A DNA stretch of 64,000 nucleotides from DT-110 sp964342305 (lineage in GTDB: Bacteria > Bacteroidota > Bacteroidia > Chitinophagales > Saprospiraceae), in contig CAYFGK010000018.1 in NCBI GenBank assembly GCA_964342305.1, positions 1-64,000 of the forward strand, given 5' to 3'. The notes under the pieces are model-generated. The model was not told the origin of the DNA, did no database searches, and worked only from the letters and a program-made list of their open reading frames with translations. The position numbers were made by a program, and so were the translations under genes. This document shows positions 46,913 to 55,908 of the stretch, one piece after another (position 1 is the stretch's first letter; every line of letters begins with the position of its first letter).

Positions 46913-46943
46913 GCCTAACACGTTCATTTTGCCGCTAAAAGCC

Positions 46944-49900
46944 ATGCTATACCGCTTGCCGAATCTTTTATCTGGGTTTCTCCTTTTGTGCTTGCTGGGG
47001 TGTCGACCAACACCTGACGGTTTGGAGGAACTGGTGGTCAATTATCAATCTGAGCCACTGGGCATAGATGTGGAAGAACCGTTGTTTGGCTGGCGAATGG
47101 CCCCTTCCAGGGGAGAGCATGGTATATACCAGTCGGCCTACCAGATCGAGGTGACGAATGAGGATGGAATGACCGTATGGAACAGCGGGAAAGTAGAGGA
47201 TGGTCGTTCTCAGGCTATCCGGTACGCCGGGGACCCCCTGCAGCCTACCACCCGCTACACATGGACGGTAACGAGTTGGAACCAGGACGATCAAGCGTCG
47301 TTCGGTTCATCGTGGTTCGAAACCGGCTTGATGAATCCCGACCCGGATTTATCAGCCTGGGACGGAGCAACCTGGATTGGAGGAGGGGATGATGATATGC
47401 CCTTGTATGCCCATTACTTATCGGTCTTTAAGTTAGGTTTTGAGGTGCAGCTGGACGAGGCTTCGCAGAGTACCAAAGCCGCCTTCGTATTTGGAGCGAA
47501 TGACGACCGACTGCAGGATCCGGACCTCAACCTCGAGGGAACAGCTGCCGACCCCAACGAGAGCTATCTGGCGGTGGAATTGGATGTTGCTAACCTGCGC
47601 CAGGGTGGACAGGCCCAATTGTACGTCTATCGATCCGGATACAGTGCAGAGGATAATCCCGGAACACCACTGGCTAATTTTCCCATACCAACCAGTTTGA
47701 TCAATATCTCTAATCAATACGAGTCACACCGGGTGCTTATATCCTGTGTCTTTGGCGTACTCGAGTTTTTTGTCGACGGGGAAGGGGAGGCCAACAAGCT
47801 ATCCCGCCCTACCGGAAACGGGAATTCGGAGACTGCCCTGACCGTGAATCCATATGGATCAGGCGGCAATTACATTAGTTTTCCCATGGTGGCGGATATT
47901 GGATTCCGAATGGCCCCCGAACAGGTGGCTTCGTTCTCTAATGTGGTGGTACGCAATTACCGAATCCCTTCCAATGCATTATTCATGGAAGACCTTGCAG
48001 GGGAGTACGAAGGTATTTTTTCGGCTTCTGCGTCTGGTTTTTCGGTGGCAGATGGTGCTTATCTCTTAGATGGAGGGACGGATGGTGTACTGATAACTGC
48101 CGATCCCTCCCGTAATGCAGCCCCAATGCTGCGGACGGTTTTTTCTGCCGGAGACCAGCCGATTGAAAAAGCCCGGGTGTACGTCACGGCCCGGGGCATC
48201 TACGAATTATACCTCAATGGTGAACGGGTCAGTAATGACTATTTTAACCCTGGTCTGACCCAATACAATAAAACGCATTTCTATCAAACCTACGATGTTA
48301 CGGATTTGATCCGGGAAGGTGGTGACAACGCTCTTGGTGCCTGGTTAAGTGAGGGCTGGTGGAGTGGTAACGTCACTTTCTCCGGAGAGAATTGGAATTA
48401 CTTTGGCGATCGCCAATCTCTTTTAGCAAAACTTGTGATCACGTACAAGGACGGTTCCACTAAAGTAATCACCAGCAATCCGGAAGAATGGCAACTGTTT
48501 ACAGAAGGCCCCATCCGGTACGGTTCGTTTTTCCAGGGAGAGGTGTATGATGCGCGTCTGGAAGAGAATATAGAAGATTGGTCTACACCCGGATTTGAGG
48601 GGAGTGAATGGACAAGTGCCGTTGAAGTGCCATTTGAAGGTACGGTCGTGGACGGAACGTACGAGGGCCCCCGCGGGGGCACCTTTTCTCTTGATTACAG
48701 TGAACAGGAGTTTGTCGGTCAGGTGGGACGTACTGTTACTCAGGTAGCAACCCTTACGGCCCAGACGGTCGAAGAGGTCCGGCCAGGAGTGTTTGTGTAC
48801 GATATGGGGCAGAATATGGTTGGCGTGCCCACCATTGAACTTGCTAATACCCAGGAAGGGGATACGATTCGACTTCGCTACGCCGAGGTTCGTTATCCGG
48901 ACCTCAGCGAACACGAAGGCAACATCGGTATGGTGATGCTGGAAAATATCCGCGCTGCCCTGACGCAGGATATCTATATCTCTGCGGGAGGGCCGGTAAC
49001 CATTCAACCCCGGTTTACTTTTCACGGCTATCGCTTTGTAGAAATTACGGGCGTTGATGAGGCACCACCACTGGAGTCGGTACGGGGCAACGTCCTGAGT
49101 TCGGTCGAAGAGCTGGCCTCTCATTACGAAACTTCCAACGAATTGGTGAATCGCCTCTGGGAAAATATCACCTGGTCGTTGCGGGGGAATTTTTTGTCTA
49201 TACCGACTGACACCCCGGCGCGAAATGAACGCATGGGCTGGAACGGCGATATTAATGTATTCTCCAGAGCTGCCACCTGGTTGGCCGATGCTAATCAGTT
49301 CCTCAAACGACATATGCTGGCCATGCGCGATATGCAGGCAGAAAACGGACGCTTTTCGGATGTAGCTCCCATTGGTAACGGCTTCGGAGGTACCCTCTGG
49401 GGCAGTGCTGGAATCATTGTAGCCTGGGAGACCTATCAACAATACGGAGATCTTACGCTATTGGAAGAGCACTATCCGGCCATGCAGGATTACATGGATT
49501 TTTTGGCTTCCCGCCAAAATGAAGACGGTATTCTCGTGGAGGGACCACTGGGTGACTGGCTGAGTCCCGAAAATAGTAAGAATGATAACACCCTGCTCTG
49601 GACCGCCTATCAGGTCTATTGTCTGGATATTATGCAGCAGGTCGCCTCACTGCTGGGTAAACCGGACGATGCCGAAGGTTATCAGGATCAATACGCTGAA
49701 CGCAAAGACTTCTTCAACGATACCTACGTGAAAAAAGAAACGGGTAAAACCATACATACCGGGGTGCCGCTGCGGTCTTTTGGTCCGCCGCCGGAGAATC
49801 CGCCCCGGGCAGGGGACATTATGGATACCCAGGCTTCGTACGCCATTCCCCTCGCATTTAATGTGTTCAAAGAAGAATATAAGGATGCTGCTGTTCGAAA

Positions 49901-50567
49901 TTTAGCAGCCACTATTAAGCGGTCTAATGTCGATGACCTGGGACTGGAGCGTCCTCCCTATTCCCTGATGACCGGGTTTATCGGGACTGCGGCTATGGGT
50001 GATGCCCTTTCCGAAAACGGCCGGGACACCCTGGCTTACCGGATGCTGCAAGCGGAGACGTATCCTTCTTGGTTGTATCCGGTCATAAACGGTGCGACGA
50101 CCATTTGGGAACGCCTGAATTCCTATACCATTGAAGATGGTTTCGGTGGTAATAATAGTATGAACTCCTTTAATCACTACGCTTTTGGCGCTATCGCCTC
50201 CTGGATGTATAATCATTCACTAGGTATACAGCGCGATCCGGATCAACCTGGATTTAAAACCTTCATATTGAAGCCGACCCCCGATCCGGATGGAAACATG
50301 ACTTTTGCGAAGGGATATTACGATTCACCGTACGGCCGAATTGTAAGTGAATGGGAAATAATGGATGAAAACGCAACGAAGTATACTTTTACGGTTCCGC
50401 CAAATACCACGGCTACCTTATTTCTGACAGCCGATGATCCGGGGCAAATTACCGAGAACGGTACCCCCCTAAACAACGTAGCAGGAGTTACGCTTACCGG
50501 TCAGGAAGACGGTAAACAGATATTGGAACTCCTATCAGGAGAATATGAATTAGTAGTACAAGAGTAA
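46944..50567 (+). CDS. GH78 alpha-L-rhamnosidase, large lipoprotein with inserted beta-sandwich
   Basis: 1207 residues from ATG 46944; a TTG at 46929 is in frame but adds nothing. Lipobox LLCLLGC. Order: a fibronectin-like N-terminal domain, a laminin G/lectin-like insert (about 140-330, FKLGFEV...LYVYRSGY...FFVDGEGE), the rhamnosidase N-domain (VYVTARGIYELYLNGERV), and the (alpha/alpha)6 catalytic domain with DTPARNERMGWNGD (acid region) and GDWLSPEN, ending in a C-terminal beta domain. It cleaves alpha-L-rhamnosides at the cell surface. Co-directional with rhaEW and rhaI. Confidence 0.9.
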   Translation: MLYRLPNLLSGFLLLCLLGCRPTPDGLEELVVNYQSEPLGIDVEEPLFGWRMAPSRGEHGIYQSAYQIEVTNEDGMTVWNSGKVEDGRSQAIRYAGDPLQPTTRYTWTVTSWNQDDQASFGSSWFETGLMNPDPDLSAWDGATWIGGGDDDMPLYAHYLSVFKLGFEVQLDEASQSTKAAFVFGANDDRLQDPDLNLEGTAADPNESYLAVELDVANLRQGGQAQLYVYRSGYSAEDNPGTPLANFPIPTSLINISNQYESHRVLISCVFGVLEFFVDGEGEANKLSRPTGNGNSETALTVNPYGSGGNYISFPMVADIGFRMAPEQVASFSNVVVRNYRIPSNALFMEDLAGEYEGIFSASASGFSVADGAYLLDGGTDGVLITADPSRNAAPMLRTVFSAGDQPIEKARVYVTARGIYELYLNGERVSNDYFNPGLTQYNKTHFYQTYDVTDLIREGGDNALGAWLSEGWWSGNVTFSGENWNYFGDRQSLLAKLVITYKDGSTKVITSNPEEWQLFTEGPIRYGSFFQGEVYDARLEENIEDWSTPGFEGSEWTSAVEVPFEGTVVDGTYEGPRGGTFSLDYSEQEFVGQVGRTVTQVATLTAQTVEEVRPGVFVYDMGQNMVGVPTIELANTQEGDTIRLRYAEVRYPDLSEHEGNIGMVMLENIRAALTQDIYISAGGPVTIQPRFTFHGYRFVEITGVDEAPPLESVRGNVLSSVEELASHYETSNELVNRLWENITWSLRGNFLSIPTDTPARNERMGWNGDINVFSRAATWLADANQFLKRHMLAMRDMQAENGRFSDVAPIGNGFGGTLWGSAGIIVAWETYQQYGDLTLLEEHYPAMQDYMDFLASRQNEDGILVEGPLGDWLSPENSKNDNTLLWTAYQVYCLDIMQQVASLLGKPDDAEGYQDQYAERKDFFNDTYVKKETGKTIHTGVPLRSFGPPPENPPRAGDIMDTQASYAIPLAFNVFKEEYKDAAVRNLAATIKRSNVDDLGLERPPYSLMTGFIGTAAMGDALSENGRDTLAYRMLQAETYPSWLYPVINGATTIWERLNSYTIEDGFGGNNSMNSFNHYAFGAIASWMYNHSLGIQRDPDQPGFKTFILKPTPDPDGNMTFAKGYYDSPYGRIVSEWEIMDENATKYTFTVPPNTTATLFLTADDPGQITENGTPLNNVAGVTLTGQEDGKQILELLSGEYELVVQE

Positions 50568-50606
50568 TTGGAAGGTCGAACTGACAAGACTTGAAAAAAA
50601 GTGATT

Positions 50607-51890
50607 ATGAAGATTTTGGGTGCGCAAATTGCAAGCTTCAATGAGCAGGAAGCCCTAAACCACCAGACACAATTTTCTTACCTCCGGGATCAACTCGGGA
50701 GCAAGGGTATAAATGTCGACCGGTTAATTCGGAAAATAGCGAATTTGCAGATCGCTATTCCAAGCTGGGCATTGGGAGCGGGAGGAACCCGTTTTGGCCG
50801 TTTTTCTTATGCTGGTGAACCGGGTAATCTGGAGCAGAAGCTGGAGGATATTGGTACGTTGCACGCCCTGACCCGTGCGGCGGGTGCGGTTTCCCTGCAT
50901 ATTCCCTGGGATATCCCGGAGGATTTTGCTGCCTTACGGCAAAAAGCGGCTGAACTGGATATCGTTTTCGATGCAGTTAATTCGAACACCTTTCAAGATC
51001 AAAAAGACCAGGAACATAGCTATAAGTTTGGTTCCTTGTGCCATACCAGCAAAGCCGTACGCGAACAGGCGATTGCACACAATAAAGAAGTGATTGACAT
51101 AGGCGAGCGACTCGGCTCCAAGAGTATCACCGTATGGTTGGCTGACGGAGCATCATTCCCTGGCCAACACAACTTGCGTGGGGCCTTGGTGAACACCCTG
51201 AACAGCCTGCGGGAAATACATGACTACTTGCCGGATGACTGGCGTATGTTTATCGAGTACAAACCCTATGAACCCAATTTTTACAGTACGGTCATCCAGG
51301 ATTGGGGTACCTCCTTTTTATTAGCTAATGAGTGTGGAGAAAAAGCCTATACCCTGGTCGACCTGGGGCACCATCTGCCGAATACCAATATTGAACAGAT
51401 CGTGGCAACACTTATGATGCGCGGCAAGCTGGGAGGCTTCCACTTCAACGATAGTAAATACGGCGACGACGATCTGACGGTAGGGGCTATTAAGCCTTAT
51501 CAGCTCTTTCTGATTTTTCACGAGCTGGTGTATGGTATGGACCAAAATATTGCGAATAATCCCCCATTGGCCTGGATGATCGATGCCAGCCATAATGTAA
51601 AAGATCCGCTGGAAGATCTAATCCAAAGCCTGGAAGCCATTCGGTTGGCCTACGCACAGGCACTGATCATTGACCAGACTGCACTCATGGCTGCGCAGCA
51701 TCAAAATGACCCGGTCCTGGCCCAGGAGGTACTGCAGGAAGCATTTCGCACTGATGTACGCCCCCTGCTTAAGGAAGCACGGCTACGTAGCGGCGGAGTC
51801 TTGAATCCGATTGCAGCCTACCGTGCGTTCCAGATTCGCAAACAGTTGATTTCTGAACGAGGAAAAACAACCGTGGCAACGGGATTATAG
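50607..51890 (+). CDS. rhaI: L-rhamnose isomerase, RhaI type
   Basis: 427 residues from ATG 50607 (MKILGAQIASFNEQEA); a GTG at 50601 is in frame. The xylose-isomerase-like TIM barrel has metal ligands in FIEYKPYEP, LVDLGHHLP and GGFHFNDSKYGDDDL. It converts L-rhamnose to L-rhamnulose; this matches the RhaI family and not the RhaA family of enterics. rhaK begins 1 base after its stop, so the two are translationally coupled. Confidence 0.92.
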   Translation: MKILGAQIASFNEQEALNHQTQFSYLRDQLGSKGINVDRLIRKIANLQIAIPSWALGAGGTRFGRFSYAGEPGNLEQKLEDIGTLHALTRAAGAVSLHIPWDIPEDFAALRQKAAELDIVFDAVNSNTFQDQKDQEHSYKFGSLCHTSKAVREQAIAHNKEVIDIGERLGSKSITVWLADGASFPGQHNLRGALVNTLNSLREIHDYLPDDWRMFIEYKPYEPNFYSTVIQDWGTSFLLANECGEKAYTLVDLGHHLPNTNIEQIVATLMMRGKLGGFHFNDSKYGDDDLTVGAIKPYQLFLIFHELVYGMDQNIANNPPLAWMIDASHNVKDPLEDLIQSLEAIRLAYAQALIIDQTALMAAQHQNDPVLAQEVLQEAFRTDVRPLLKEARLRSGGVLNPIAAYRAFQIRKQLISERGKTTVATGL

Positions 51891-51891
51891 T

Positions 51892-53277
51892 ATGAAAGTA
51901 TCGGCCATTTTTGATATCGGCAAAACCAATAAAAAGTTTTTCCTCTTTGATCGTCATTATCGGGAAGTACATAAAGAATATATCCGTTTTGAGGAAATAG
52001 CAGATGAAGATGGATTTCCCTGCGATGACCTGCAGGCAATAGTCGGCTGGATCAAAGGTAAGCTGGAGGAAGCTATGGCAAATCCTGATTGGGATGTGGA
52101 AGCGGTTAATTTTTCTACTTACGGGGCGAGTTTTGTTCATCTCGATCGCAAAGGGAAACCACTTACTCCATTGTACAACTACCTGAAGCCGCTTCCGGAT
52201 GAAACCCGTCAATCATTCTACGACCATTACGGTGCTCCGGGAAAAGTAGCCCTGGAAACGGCTTCACCAACTCTGGGCATGTTGAACTCCGGGCTGCAAT
52301 TATTCTGGTTGAAGCATTCCCGGTCAGATATTCACCGTCAGATACACTGGTCTTTACACTTCCCGCAATACCTAAGCTATGTGTTCACGGGCATTCCCGT
52401 AGCAGAATATACCAGTGTAGGCTGTCATACAGCACTATGGAACTTTGCCGGTGAGGATTACCACGACTGGGTGTATCACGAAGAGCTCGACAAACACTTG
52501 CCCCCTTTAATCTCGACGGATACCCAAATAAGCATGCGGCACAAAGGTCGGCCAATAAAGGTAGGAGTTGGTATTCACGATAGTTCCAGTGCCTTGTTAC
52601 CTTACGTAATTGCTGACACCAAACCTTTCCTGCTGGTTTCGACCGGAACCTGGAGTATCGCGCTTAATCCTTTCAGTACCGATTCACTGACCGAGGCCGA
52701 TCTGTCGAATGATTGCCTGCACTTCATGCGAATCAATGGCCGTCCAACCAAAGCCGCCCGCCTGTTCCTGGGTAAAGAGTACAGTGTCCAACTGGACAAT
52801 CTGCTCACCCATTATGGGGTAGAAAAAGGAACAGAAAAAGATATTTCCTTTGCTGCCGATCACTACCGGGAACTGAAACTAAAGGGTGATCATCATTTCC
52901 GTTTTGAGCATATTTCGGTACCGCGCGAGCAACCTTCTGAAAACAGATGGCGCTCTTTTTCTTCTTTTGCGGAAGCGTATACCCAATTAATGTTTGAATT
53001 AACGGAGTTACAGGTGGAAGCCTGCCGGCGTGCCATCGGGTCATCTCCGATCAATAAAATCTATATCGATGGGGGCTTCGCCAATAATGAGCTCTACGTG
53101 CACATGCTGGCCCAATCCTTTCCGGAAGCCAAGATCCGAACTACCCAATCACCACTTGGCTCTGCCCTTGGTGCGGCAGTGGTTATGGCGGACCGTCCAA
53201 TAGGGAAGCGTTTCTTGAAGGAACACTATGGTCTTAAAAAAATTAAACCAGTTGTGGATAACGTAAATCAGGACTAA
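51892..53277 (+). CDS. rhaK: Rhamnulokinase-like FGGY carbohydrate kinase
   Basis: 461 residues. FDIGKTNKKFFLFD (phosphate loop 1), VSTGTWSIALNP (phosphate loop 2) and IDGGFANNELYVHMLA (adenine side) are in the FGGY order. It phosphorylates L-rhamnulose at C1 with ATP. Start ATG is 1 base after the rhaI stop. The sequence is distant from enteric RhaB, so the exact substrate rests on the gene context. Confidence 0.85.
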   Translation: MKVSAIFDIGKTNKKFFLFDRHYREVHKEYIRFEEIADEDGFPCDDLQAIVGWIKGKLEEAMANPDWDVEAVNFSTYGASFVHLDRKGKPLTPLYNYLKPLPDETRQSFYDHYGAPGKVALETASPTLGMLNSGLQLFWLKHSRSDIHRQIHWSLHFPQYLSYVFTGIPVAEYTSVGCHTALWNFAGEDYHDWVYHEELDKHLPPLISTDTQISMRHKGRPIKVGVGIHDSSSALLPYVIADTKPFLLVSTGTWSIALNPFSTDSLTEADLSNDCLHFMRINGRPTKAARLFLGKEYSVQLDNLLTHYGVEKGTEKDISFAADHYRELKLKGDHHFRFEHISVPREQPSENRWRSFSSFAEAYTQLMFELTELQVEACRRAIGSSPINKIYIDGGFANNELYVHMLAQSFPEAKIRTTQSPLGSALGAAVVMADRPIGKRFLKEHYGLKKIKPVVDNVNQD

Positions 53278-53301
53278 GCCATCCTGATGTAAGAAATACC
53301 T

Positions 53302-54453
53302 ATGGAGATACAGATCAATCAGCAATATCCGGATATTGATTACCTGCGCGAACGGGCTAAGCGACGCATACCCCGTTTTGCTTTTGAATACCTGGATGGC
53401 GGGTGTAATTCCGAGGTGAATTTACGGCGTAACACAGCCGAAATTCGGGAAGTCCAACTCAAGCCATACTATTTACGGGACTACGGCGGGATCGATATGA
53501 ATACCGAGCTTTTCGGTAAGACCTATAGCGCTCCTTTCGGTATTTCGCCCATTGGGTTGCAGGGGTTAATGTGGCCCCGGGCCTCCGAAATTTTGGCGAA
53601 AGCCGCCTACGACCACAACATCCCCTACATACTCAGTACCGTTGGTACCGCCAGTATTGAGACCATTGCCGAGATTACTGAGGGAAATGCCTGGTTTCAA
53701 CTGTATCACCCGACTGAGGATGATCTGCGCGATGATCTGCTTCGCCGCTGTGCTGCAGCTGAATACCCCGTATTGGTTATCCTCAGCGATGTACCCACTT
53801 TTGGATACCGGGCTAAGGAAATGAAGAACGGCCTGGCCATCCCGCCCCGGATGACCCTACGCAATATCCTGCAGATCATGGGGCGCCCCAACTGGGCCAT
53901 CCAGACCCTGCTGGCGGGGCAACCTGAGTTCAAGACCATGAAACCCTACATACCCGGTGGCATGAACCTGAAACACCTGGGACTTTTCATGAATAAAACC
54001 TTTACCGGCCGGCTGAACGCCGAAAAGATCAAGCCCATCCGCGACCAGTGGAAGGGGAAATTGGTACTAAAGGGGGTTGCCAGCGAGGAAGATGCGGAAA
54101 AGGCAATTTCCCTGGGTCTGGATGGGTTGATCGTATCCAACCACGGCGGCCGGCAACTCGATGCCGGGACCTCCGCCATTACGGCCATGCAACAAATTGC
54201 GCAAAAGTATAAGGGCCGGATCAAGATCATGATGGACAGTGGCATTCGCACCGGCCCCGATATAGCCAGTACCCTGGCCAGTGGAGCCGAATTTGCCTTC
54301 CTGGGCCGCTCCTTTATGTACGGTGTGGCGGCTCTGGGTAAGCAGGGTGGGAACCATACCATTTCCGTGCTCAAGCGCCAATTTCAGCAGGTGATGGAGC
54401 AATTGTGTTGCGAACGGGTGGAAGACCTGCCCAATCATCTAATTTCCAAGTAG
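53302..54453 (+). CDS. FMN-dependent alpha-hydroxy-acid dehydrogenase (L-lactate dehydrogenase-like)
   Basis: 383 residues, TIM barrel. RIPRFAFEYLDGGCNSE (N-terminus), the FMN-contacting LSTVGTASIE, WFQLYHPTEDD, the catalytic SNHGGRQLD (His and Arg) and DSGIRTGPDIASTLASG are conserved. It probably oxidises L-lactate, the end product of RhaEW, to pyruvate, feeding electrons to the membrane. Together with rhaI, rhaK and rhaEW this completes the route from rhamnose to pyruvate and DHAP. Start is 24 bp after rhaK. Confidence 0.87.
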   Translation: MEIQINQQYPDIDYLRERAKRRIPRFAFEYLDGGCNSEVNLRRNTAEIREVQLKPYYLRDYGGIDMNTELFGKTYSAPFGISPIGLQGLMWPRASEILAKAAYDHNIPYILSTVGTASIETIAEITEGNAWFQLYHPTEDDLRDDLLRRCAAAEYPVLVILSDVPTFGYRAKEMKNGLAIPPRMTLRNILQIMGRPNWAIQTLLAGQPEFKTMKPYIPGGMNLKHLGLFMNKTFTGRLNAEKIKPIRDQWKGKLVLKGVASEEDAEKAISLGLDGLIVSNHGGRQLDAGTSAITAMQQIAQKYKGRIKIMMDSGIRTGPDIASTLASGAEFAFLGRSFMYGVAALGKQGGNHTISVLKRQFQQVMEQLCCERVEDLPNHLISK

Positions 54454-54460
54454 CAAAACC

Positions 54461-55867
54461 ATGAGTGAACAAACGCAAGTTGTAGAAACACATACGGAAG
54501 AATTTGAGCGGCGGCCGGTGCCAGCCTCCCACCAAAAGGGCTGGAAGAGTTTCCTGGGAATGTACGCTGGTGAACATGCGGCCGGTACGGAATTCATCAT
54601 TGGTCCCCTGTTCCTGACTACCGGAGTCAGCGCATTTGACCTGATTATTGGCTTGTTATTGGGCAACCTGCTGGCCGTGTTTTCCTGGCGTTTCCTGACT
54701 GCCGAGATAGCGGTTAAGAATCGGCTGACCCTGTATTACCAACTCGAGAAAATTTGCGGCAAGAAATTGGTTACCGGCTATAATCTGGCCAACGGCATCC
54801 TGTTCTGCTTCCTGGCCGGATCGATGATCACGGTATCGGCTACGGCGGTCGGGGTTCCCTTTCAGATGGAAATGCCGCAGCTCACCGACACTATGCCCAA
54901 CAGTGGCATGTATATTCTCATTGTTTTGATCATCGGGGCGGTCATTTCGCTGATTGCCGCTAAGGGGTATTCCTCCGTGGCCAAGGCTGCTAACTGGATG
55001 TCGCCCTTTATTGTGCTGGCCTTTGTGGTATCGGGATTTGTGGCTTTGCGCCAGCTCGGGGTTGGTAGTTTCTCGGAATTCTGGGCCATTTGGGGTGAGG
55101 GAAGTGATCCCTTTCCCGGTCAGATTAAGTATACCTTCTGGCACGTGGTCTTGTGGTCGTGGTTTTGTAATGCGGCCATGCATATCGGTATGTCGGATTT
55201 GAGTGTACTTAGGTACGCAAAGAACGCAAGCGTCGGGTGGACCACGGCAGCTGGTATGTATGTGGGCCATTACATTGCGTGGATCGCTGCCGCGCTTTTG
55301 TACGCTGTTTATCTGCAATCTCCCGAAGCACAGGTATTTCTTTCAGGAGGAGAGGCCCCACCCGTAGCACCCGGGCCATTGGCGTATAACGCCATTGGGT
55401 TCTTTGGCATCATTGCGGTGATCATTGCCGGATGGACAACCGCTAATCCTACAATATATCGGGCAGGACTGGCATTCCAGGCCATTATTCCGAAGGCTTC
55501 TACTTTTTGGGTAACCATTCTGGCAGGTACCCTGGCTACCATTGCGGGTATTTTCCCGGCCTTTGCCATGAAGCTACTGGATTTTGTAGCGGTGTATGGG
55601 TTTATCCTCGCCCCAATGGGAGCAATTATTGTCTTTGAACACTTTTTTGCCGGCAAGGCAGGGATACTAAAAAACTACGCCGAACAGCGGCAAATATCCT
55701 TTAATTGGGTGGTTCTGGTGGCTTGGGTCGCCAGTGTTGTCATCTTCTATTCGCTGTCGGTGTCGCAGGGGATATTTCTGTCATTTCTAACCTTGCCCGC
55801 CTGGTTGTTGAGCGGCGTGCTTTTTCTGGTGCTTAGTTATGCATCGAAGAACCGCCGGGTAGTATGA
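54461..55867 (+). CDS. NCS1-family permease, candidate rhamnose transporter
   Basis: 468 residues with about 12 membrane segments. The N-terminal GMYAGEHAAGTEFIIGPLFL and FDLIIGLLLGNLLAVFSWRF match the nucleobase:cation symporter-1 (purine-cytosine permease) family. Known members carry nucleobases, allantoin or hydantoin, but no nucleobase gene is near. It starts 7 bp after the lactate dehydrogenase stop and lies inside the rhamnose operon, which otherwise has no inner-membrane sugar transporter (no RhaT, MFS or ABC). I infer that it takes up rhamnose or lactate-like product. Confidence 0.8.
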   Translation: MSEQTQVVETHTEEFERRPVPASHQKGWKSFLGMYAGEHAAGTEFIIGPLFLTTGVSAFDLIIGLLLGNLLAVFSWRFLTAEIAVKNRLTLYYQLEKICGKKLVTGYNLANGILFCFLAGSMITVSATAVGVPFQMEMPQLTDTMPNSGMYILIVLIIGAVISLIAAKGYSSVAKAANWMSPFIVLAFVVSGFVALRQLGVGSFSEFWAIWGEGSDPFPGQIKYTFWHVVLWSWFCNAAMHIGMSDLSVLRYAKNASVGWTTAAGMYVGHYIAWIAAALLYAVYLQSPEAQVFLSGGEAPPVAPGPLAYNAIGFFGIIAVIIAGWTTANPTIYRAGLAFQAIIPKASTFWVTILAGTLATIAGIFPAFAMKLLDFVAVYGFILAPMGAIIVFEHFFAGKAGILKNYAEQRQISFNWVVLVAWVASVVIFYSLSVSQGIFLSFLTLPAWLLSGVLFLVLSYASKNRRVV

Positions 55868-55908
55868 GCTTAATATTTTTCTGATTCCTGAAATCAAAAA
55901 CAAAAACT

